Of a stretch of 5,972 bases of DNA, positions 1 through 4,177 are shown in pieces. Made by a program: the position numbers and the translations under genes. The stretch is from contig JALGWK010000112.1 in NCBI GenBank assembly GCA_025774205.1, positions 1 through 5,972 of the forward strand, in the 5' to 3' direction. Position 1 is the first letter of the stretch; each line of letters starts with the position of its first letter. This DNA comes from a bacterium. GTDB lineage: Bacteria > Blakebacterota > Blakebacteria > Blakebacterales > Blakebacteraceae. Below the pieces are notes generated by a model. It did no database searches. It was not told where the DNA came from and was given only the letters and a program-made list of their open reading frames with translations.

Positions 1-1
1 T

Positions 2-244
2 GTGATCATCCTGCCGATTCCCGCTCCGCTGATAAGGGTCATGGTCGGAGTGAACTGGTTCCTGAGGAAAGTGGGCACGGGATCGGCCCTGCTTACCAGG
101 ACAAGGATGCAGGAGTTCATGGTCCGCTACTGGACCTTCGACAGCAGCCGGGCCAGGCAGGAACTCGGATGGAGCCCTGCCTGGACGGTGGATGAGGGGA
201 TCAGGGATACGGCTGAATGGTACCGGCGGAACGGCTGGTTATAG
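2..244 (+). CDS. NAD-dependent epimerase/dehydratase (extended SDR), C-terminal fragment
   Basis: This is the last 80 codons of a gene whose beginning lies outside the window, so the GTG at position 2 should not be read as a start. The closing part has the arrangement RYWTFDSSRARQELGW-x-P, then a helix VDEGIRDTAEWYRRNGWL up to the TAG stop. This is the usual end of extended short-chain dehydrogenase/reductase proteins of the dihydroflavonol-reductase/HpnA/nucleotide-sugar epimerase type, where the 'DSSKA-x-RELGW' segment closes the substrate lobe and a final amphipathic helix follows. The NAD-binding Rossmann half and the catalytic YxxxK are off the left edge, so substrate and reaction cannot be read here. 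The family call is fairly secure; the subfamily is not. It ends 4 bp before the stop of the convergent lytic transglycosylase gene, and I see no terminator hairpin between them. Confidence 0.8.
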   Translation: MIILPIPAPLIRVMVGVNWFLRKVGTGSALLTRTRMQEFMVRYWTFDSSRARQELGWSPAWTVDEGIRDTAEWYRRNGWL

Positions 245-248
245 TGTT

Positions 249-851
249 CTAATCATCGCTCCCGGCGGCGACGATCTTGCGATAGTAGTGGTCGGAGATA
301 TCGATATTGTCTGAAAGTTGACCGTCGAGCCGGGTCGGCCCCCGATTATATGCCAGCGATGCCATCCGGTAGTCATCATCATACCGATCCAGCAGCTTCC
401 TGAAGTATTCGGAGCCGAGACGGATATTCCGCTCGGGGCTGTAAAGCTGCCAGAAGGTCTCGATCGTCGGATCGAGCTCCTGAGCTGTCATCATGCGCAC
501 CTGCATGAGTCCGTAGGCGTTCATGTTGCTGACGGCATTCTGTTTGAACGAACTCTCCACCTGCATCAACCCCACCATGAATTCCAGGTTCAGGTTGAAG
601 TCCTCGCTGGCCTCGGCCAGCATCTCCAGGTATCGGTAAGGAATGTTGTACTTCCTGATGAGTTCAAGGTGAGTGACGGCCGTTGTCGACCATGACTGAT
701 GGTAGGCCACCATATCGGCCTGCGCCTTCGTCAGCCTGCGGAGACGATCGATCTCCTGCTGTTGAAAAAGAAGAGCCGAAACCATTGCGGCCACTCCGAT
801 GAAAAAGATCGACCGTACGATGTACGGCCGATCACTCTGTTTATATCTCAT
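249..851 (-). CDS. Membrane-anchored lytic transglycosylase (SLT domain)
   Basis: Predicted to cleave the MurNAc-GlcNAc bond of peptidoglycan without hydrolysis, leaving 1,6-anhydroMurNAc, on the periplasmic side of the inner membrane. Numbering from the ATG at 851 (200 aa), residues 10-29 form a single hydrophobic segment after a basic N-terminus. This looks like an uncleaved signal anchor. A short polar, possibly coiled stretch (30-50) follows. The SLT fold occupies about 75-195, with the catalytic Glu99 in MQVESSF, then AYGLMQV (112-118), NIRLG (142-146) and AYNRG (167-171), all in the spacing typical of family 1 transglycosylases. An in-frame TTG lies at 858-860. I prefer the ATG because a GAGGTGG Shine-Dalgarno (862-868) sits 10 nt before it but only 1 nt before the TTG. 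Soluble Slt70 is much larger; this is close to the minimal anchored form. The gene is divergent from the M14 gene and convergent with the epimerase. Confidence 0.88.
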   Translation of the reverse strand: MRYKQSDRPYIVRSIFFIGVAAMVSALLFQQQEIDRLRRLTKAQADMVAYHQSWSTTAVTHLELIRKYNIPYRYLEMLAEASEDFNLNLEFMVGLMQVESSFKQNAVSNMNAYGLMQVRMMTAQELDPTIETFWQLYSPERNIRLGSEYFRKLLDRYDDDYRMASLAYNRGPTRLDGQLSDNIDISDHYYRKIVAAGSDD

Positions 852-861
852 TGCGCTCAAA

Positions 862-868
862 CCACCTC
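862..868 (-). promoter_or_regulatory. Ribosome binding site of the lytic transglycosylase
   Basis: On the minus strand the sequence GAGGTGG lies 10 nt upstream of the ATG at 849-851. Its distance to the competing TTG at 858-860 is only 1 nt from the full motif, or 4 nt from the GAGG core. This is the main reason for choosing the ATG. Confidence 0.6.
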
Positions 869-894
869 GCCAGTTACAGCAAGGGCCGAACGGA

Positions 895-910
895 GGCTCT
901 CCCCAGAGCC
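895..910. repeat. 6-bp-stem hairpin in the 5' region of the transglycosylase gene
   Basis: GGCTCT (895-900), a CCCC loop (901-904) and AGAGCC (905-910) form a perfect stem. On the minus strand it would lie in the leader of the transglycosylase mRNA, about 45 nt before the start codon, if transcription begins further right. No T-run follows on either strand, so it is not a classic terminator. It could be a leader structure or chance in GC-rich DNA. Confidence 0.35.
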
Positions 911-954
911 CCGCCGGCCCTAATGTGTACCTTGAAAATACGGGAGTATTCTGA

Positions 955-966
955 CACTCATGAGTG
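955..966. promoter_or_regulatory. 12-bp perfect palindrome, possible operator
   Basis: CACTCATGAGTG is a perfect palindrome, 4 bp from another short dyad (937-950). TCATGA recurs at 969-974. It lies about 105 bp upstream of the transglycosylase start and 270 bp upstream of the M14 start. A dimeric regulator site is possible, but the motif is not one I can assign to a named regulator. Confidence 0.3.
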
Positions 967-1114
967 GGTCATGAGGATCGGTTCTTACATGTGTTCAGCG
1001 CTGTTCAACAGTAATGACGCCCGGATATCGGCCGGGTTCCCGCTTCCCGGTTGTATCGCGAAGGCCTGTCCGGACGCCTGCTGTTCACTTCCCGGGTCCG
1101 CTGCTGGAATGAAT

Positions 1115-1120
1115 TATCAT
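1115..1120 (+). promoter_or_regulatory. Weak -10-like hexamer upstream of the M14 gene
   Basis: TATCAT matches the sigma-70 -10 consensus at five of six positions and would give a leader of roughly 105 nt. No recognisable -35 hexamer lies 16-18 bp upstream, where the sequence is GC-rich around CCGGGT, and there is no extended -10 TG at the right place. Treat as a candidate only. Confidence 0.2.
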
Positions 1121-1221
1121 TGAGGTCGCGCTGTAGATAGAGTACGAAGTTAGGCACTGGTGCCCGGTCACGCAATTACCGTCGCATTCGAGCGGATGGT
1201 TCTGCTCATCTGTAGACCCGC

Positions 1222-1226
1222 GGAGG
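1222..1226 (+). promoter_or_regulatory. Ribosome binding site of the M14 peptidase
   Basis: GGAGG, followed by a 7-nt spacer to the ATG at 1234. This is near ideal, and it fixes the start together with the signal peptide that begins at that ATG. Confidence 0.75.
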
Positions 1227-1233
1227 AACCCGG

Positions 1234-3879
1234 ATGAAGAAAGCACTCTCTACCCTGATCGTATTGCTCATGATTCCCGTCTGCGTGCAGGCCCAGACCA
1301 TTGAACCGTTCGAATGGTACCCTGACGGGACATATGACTCGTCGATACCGACACCGTGGGACTTCCTCGGTTACCAGATCGGTGATGATTACACCTGGCA
1401 CCATGAGCTGCAGGCCTATATGGAGGCTGTTGCCGAAGCCAGCGACCGGGTCACGATCCGTTCATTCGGGGAAACGTATGAAGGGCGTGATCTGCTGCTG
1501 CTGACTATCTCAACGCCCGAGAACCTCGCCAGAGCGGAGGAGATCCGCCGGAACATGGCAACGCTCGCTGATCCGCGAGGGGTACAGAACAGCAGACTGT
1601 CATCGATTATCGAGAACAGTCCGGCGGTGGCCTGGCTCACTTACAATGTCCACGGCAGTGAATCCGCGGGTACCGAAGCCGCGCTCCTGACCGTCTACCA
1701 GCTGGCTGCCGGGACCGACGAAGTGACGAGGAACATCCTGGATGAGCTGGTGGTTATGGTCGCTCCCCTGCTCAATCCGGATGGTCGCGACCGGGTTGTG
1801 GCCAGTTACAAGAAACGGAGTGGATCGGTGCCCGATGCCACCCCCGAATCGTGGGAACATGGTTCCGACTGGCCCGGTGGCCGGACCAACCACTTCATGT
1901 TCGATCTCAACCGCGACTGGGCGTGGCAGACCCAGATCGAAGTCCAGGCGATCATATCCGAGCTCCTGCAATGGAATCCGGTCGTGCATGTCGATTTCCA
2001 TGAGATGGGGGGCGACTCCTACTTCTTCTTCCCGGCAGCGACTCCGGTACATGATGCGTTCCCCGATGTCATAATGAAGTGGCAGCAGTACTACGGGGAA
2101 GGGAACGCGGCGGCCTTCGATCACTATGGATGGCCCTACTACACCAAAGTGGGATTCGACATGTATTACCCTGCGTTCGGTGATTCGTGGCCGAGCATGA
2201 TGGGTGCGATCGGCATGACCTATGAACAGGGTGGTGGCGGTGGGGTCGCCATCGTCCGGGAACAGTCCGACGGAACGGTCCACTCACTCAGGCAGAGGGC
2301 TCACGGACACTTCACCACCTCGATCGCAACCCTCCGAACGACCGCCGAGAAGAGGCAGGAACGGCTCCAGGATTTTCTCGCCTTCTTCCGGCATGCCATC
2401 AGCCTGGGAGACGCGGAGGTGAAGTCGTACGCGTTCGTTCCCGCGAAGGATCCCTACAACGCGGACCGGCTGGTGGACCTCCTGATACGGAACGGACTGG
2501 AAGTGAGCACGGCCACGCGTTCTTTCCGGGCTCGTGTGGTAGACAACTACGGACTCACCGAGGCACCGTCCTCGAAGGAATTCCCCGCCGGCACCTACCT
2601 TGTGGAGGCGGGCCAGCCGAAGGGGGTCGCCGTACAGGTACTCCTCGAGGTCCAACCGACGCTTGAGGACACCAGTTTCTACGATCTATCGGGCTGGACC
2701 CTGCCACTGGTCTATAACGTAGAGGCCTATACGCTCTCTGAAGTCCCCGGCGTCGATCGAACCCCGGTGACCAGTCTTCCCGTTCGCGCGGGCGGCATCG
2801 AGGGCGGTCGGGCGGAATATGCCTGGGCCATACCGTATGACGGCACGTCGGCACTGCTGGCGGCGCTTCACCTGCTCAACCGTGACATCAGGGTGAGTTC
2901 AGCTGGGGAATCATTCACCATCGGCGGTCGCGAATATCCTCCAGGAACCTTCGTTATACCGCTCTATCGCAATCCGGATGACCTGCATGAGATCATCGCA
3001 GAGATCGTTTCCGAGCATGGAGTGACCGCCTACCCCCTGAATACCGGTCTTGTAGAGGAGGGGACCGACCTGGGAGCGGGACTCTACCGTCAGCTGGAGA
3101 AACCGCGGGTGGCCGTTCTGGCCGGTGAGTCGGCAGGTGGTTCGTTCGGGCAGGCATGGCACTTCTTCGACCAGCGATACCCGTGGTTCGATTACACCCT
3201 TGTCGACGCCTCACGGCTCGGCCGGACCGATCTGAGTGATTACAACGCCATCATCCTCGCCGGATCACTCGACGAACAGGAAACGGCGGCGATGAACACA
3301 TGGCTCCAGGGTGGAGGTGTCCTCCTGGCCTGGGGCGGCGGTGCCCGCACGGCAGCCACGATGGCCGGAATCACCATGGGCAGCGGTGGCGGGGGTGGTG
3401 GACGTGGGGGCGGCATGATGGGTGGTGGCGCTGCTGGTGGTGACACTGCTGGCGGCGGCGCTGCAGCCAGTGACGGTGGAGATGAACTGGCGATCGATGC
3501 CCGCCGGACACTGGCTGAACGGGAGCAGGAAGCGAAACTGCGCCGCACTCCCGGCGGCATGTACGGCATCGTGCTCGATCCCGACCACTGGATGGCTTTC
3601 GGCATGCCGGAGCGGATGGGGATCCTCAAGCGGGGCGGCACGAGTTTCGATATTACCGACCGGGGCGTGAATGTGGGCGTCTTCCTGCCGGAGCCGCTGC
3701 TGTGCGGCTATGCGGGACCTGATTTCGCCAAGGGACTCTCGACCCAGGCCTGGCTGGTTGCCGGAAACGTCGGCCGGGGCAAGGTCGTCCTCTTCGCCGA
3801 CGATCCGCTCTGGAGGATGTTCATTGAAGGAGAACATCAGTTCGTCCTGAACGCGCTGATTCTCGGCCCGGGTTACTAG
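1234..3879 (+). CDS. Secreted M14-family zinc carboxypeptidase-like protein with C-terminal amidotransferase-like region
   Basis: An 881-residue exported metallopeptidase. Residues 1-20 are a signal peptide with likely cleavage at VQA|QT. Cys17 does not sit in a good lipobox. The M14 domain spans about 50-370. Its zinc ligands are His140 and Glu143 (NVHGSE) and His256 (VDFHEMG). NPDG (181-184) and Asn226-Arg227 in LNRDW match the carboxylate-binding Asn-Arg of carboxypeptidase A, and Glu331 in MTYEQ fits the catalytic base. All expected catalytic residues are present, so it is probably active on peptides outside the cytoplasm; the substrate is unknown. After a middle region (about 395-620), residues 624-880 look like a class I glutamine-amidotransferase-type fold (KPRVAVLAG, DYNAIILAG, LQGGGVLLAWG). 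This part probably has no amidotransferase activity, because no nucleophile Cys is visible in it. A Gly/Met/Ala-rich insert (716-749) interrupts it. The gene is monocistronic by appearance. Its TAG stop overlaps the left end of the palindromic element at 3878. Confidence 0.9.
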   Translation: MKKALSTLIVLLMIPVCVQAQTIEPFEWYPDGTYDSSIPTPWDFLGYQIGDDYTWHHELQAYMEAVAEASDRVTIRSFGETYEGRDLLLLTISTPENLARAEEIRRNMATLADPRGVQNSRLSSIIENSPAVAWLTYNVHGSESAGTEAALLTVYQLAAGTDEVTRNILDELVVMVAPLLNPDGRDRVVASYKKRSGSVPDATPESWEHGSDWPGGRTNHFMFDLNRDWAWQTQIEVQAIISELLQWNPVVHVDFHEMGGDSYFFFPAATPVHDAFPDVIMKWQQYYGEGNAAAFDHYGWPYYTKVGFDMYYPAFGDSWPSMMGAIGMTYEQGGGGGVAIVREQSDGTVHSLRQRAHGHFTTSIATLRTTAEKRQERLQDFLAFFRHAISLGDAEVKSYAFVPAKDPYNADRLVDLLIRNGLEVSTATRSFRARVVDNYGLTEAPSSKEFPAGTYLVEAGQPKGVAVQVLLEVQPTLEDTSFYDLSGWTLPLVYNVEAYTLSEVPGVDRTPVTSLPVRAGGIEGGRAEYAWAIPYDGTSALLAALHLLNRDIRVSSAGESFTIGGREYPPGTFVIPLYRNPDDLHEIIAEIVSEHGVTAYPLNTGLVEEGTDLGAGLYRQLEKPRVAVLAGESAGGSFGQAWHFFDQRYPWFDYTLVDASRLGRTDLSDYNAIILAGSLDEQETAAMNTWLQGGGVLLAWGGGARTAATMAGITMGSGGGGGGRGGGMMGGGAAGGDTAGGGAAASDGGDELAIDARRTLAEREQEAKLRRTPGGMYGIVLDPDHWMAFGMPERMGILKRGGTSFDITDRGVNVGVFLPEPLLCGYAGPDFAKGLSTQAWLVAGNVGRGKVVLFADDPLWRMFIEGEHQFVLNALILGPGY
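3379..3480 (+). repeat. Glycine-rich low-complexity insert within the M14 gene
   Basis: Codons 716-749 are dominated by GGN/GGC with some Ala, Met and Arg: a run of six Gly, then RGGGMMGGG, AAGG and AGGGAAAS. It is in frame and flanked by ordinary sequence of the C-terminal domain, between the strand LLAWGGGARTAATMAGITM and a charged helix ELAIDARRTLAEREQEAKLRR (751-771). It is most likely a flexible surface loop that grew by slippage of GGN codons. Confidence 0.75.
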
Positions 3880-4058
3880 GAGCCTGTCGGAGTAAGCCAC
3901 CGGCTGCGGTATGTGCTGGCATCCGGCTGACGGCGTTGGCTTTCGCCGGATGTCCTCAACGTAGCACAGTGGCTACGTTTCCGGGCCTCCGGCTCAGCCG
4001 CCTGGTCGGCCGGCGCCAGCCCAAACCTCGCGTTCGCCGGTTACTCCGACAGGCTCCT
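3878..4058. repeat. 181-bp palindromic element (MITE- or REPIN-like), possible bidirectional terminator
   Basis: The ends AGGAGCCTGTCGGAGTAA (3878-3895) and its exact reverse complement (4041-4058) form an 18-bp perfect inverted repeat. The stem can continue after a 4-nt bulge with CCGGC (3900-3904) and GCCGG (4036-4040). Inside are three further hairpins: 3920-3927 with 3945-3952 (8 bp), a central one 3958-3965 with 3972-3979 (8 bp, loop ACAGTG), and 3984-3993 with 4009-4017 (imperfect). The central hairpin is centred within half a base of the element's midpoint, and the left and right halves align with each other as diverged inverted copies. It encodes no plausible protein. No target-site duplication is visible at the ends. 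It lies between two convergent genes, where a strong RNA stem could end transcription from either side, although no T-run follows. Confidence 0.85.
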
Positions 4059-4059
4059 G

Positions 4060-4071
4060 TGTCACGTGACA
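4060..4071. promoter_or_regulatory. 12-bp perfect palindrome next to the element
   Basis: TGTCACGTGACA is a perfect palindrome starting one base after the right end of the 181-bp element. A second, overlapping dyad is formed by GTGTCA (4059-4064) and TGACAC (4072-4077). It lies between convergent genes, which is an unusual place for an operator, so a remnant of a mobile-element flank or a chance palindrome is equally possible. Confidence 0.35.
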
Positions 4072-4098
4072 TGACACTGGAATATGAGGATGGTCGCG

Positions 4099-4122
4099 GG
4101 GGCGTACAGGTATGTACGCCCC
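4099..4122 (-). terminator. Hairpin downstream of the OmpA-family gene, candidate terminator
   Basis: GGGGCGTACA (4099-4108) and TGTACGCCCC (4113-4122) form a perfect 10-bp stem with a 4-nt loop, 55 bp after the OmpA stop codon on the minus strand. The position and the compact GC-rich stem suit an intrinsic terminator or an mRNA 3'-end stabiliser. The downstream sequence on the minus strand is C-rich with no U-tract, so it is not canonical. Confidence 0.45.
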
Positions 4123-4177
4123 ACAAGGCCAGACGGAATCTGACGTAGTGATCGAGTTGAAGGACCGCTTCCGACGG

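Larger units (their letters stand above)
869..1221. other. Divergent intergenic region, no gene supported
   Basis: About 350 bases between two divergent genes and their ribosome sites. The one long plus-strand reading frame (851-1123) is rich in Cys, Pro and Ala, has no ribosome site and matches no family along its length. The region is notable only for short dyads: AATAC-GGGA-GTATT (937-950), CACTCATGAGTG (955-966), CTGTT-C-AACAG (1001-1011), GTCCGGAC (1068-1075) and GGCAC-TG-GTGCC (1153-1164). CTTCCCGG also appears twice, 45 bp apart (1043-1050 and 1088-1095). Promoters for both genes must lie here unless they are transcribed from further away, but no good -35/-10 pair is visible. Confidence 0.6.

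Noticed and set aside
851-1123. Plus-strand 90-codon frame containing YSDTHEWV, reminiscent of the N-terminus of glycine-cleavage H protein.
   Set aside because: The likeness covers about a dozen residues around EYSDTHEWVMRIG and stops abruptly. None of the three frames continues with H-protein sequence, there is no ribosome site, and the same bases form the CACTCATGAGTG palindrome. Most likely coincidence.
1234-1296. Possible lipoprotein signal at Cys17 of the M14 protein.
   Set aside because: The residues before Cys17 are IPV, with Val at the -1 position, where lipoboxes need Gly, Ala or Ser. An ordinary cleavage after VQA is a better fit.
1600-2283. 227-codon minus-strand open frame inside the M14 gene.
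   Set aside because: It lies opposite the conserved zinc-binding domain, whose motifs are intact on the plus strand. Composition is His/Arg/Pro-rich with no domain.
3265-3900. 211-codon minus-strand open frame across the Gly-rich part of the M14 gene.
   Set aside because: It is the antisense of glycine codons (Pro/Thr/Ala-rich) with no ribosome site or family resemblance.
3936-4148. 70-codon plus-strand open frame in the intergenic gap.
   Set aside because: It runs through the palindromic element and the 4099-4122 hairpin, is Arg-rich and lacks a start context. The base pairing explains the sequence better than coding does.
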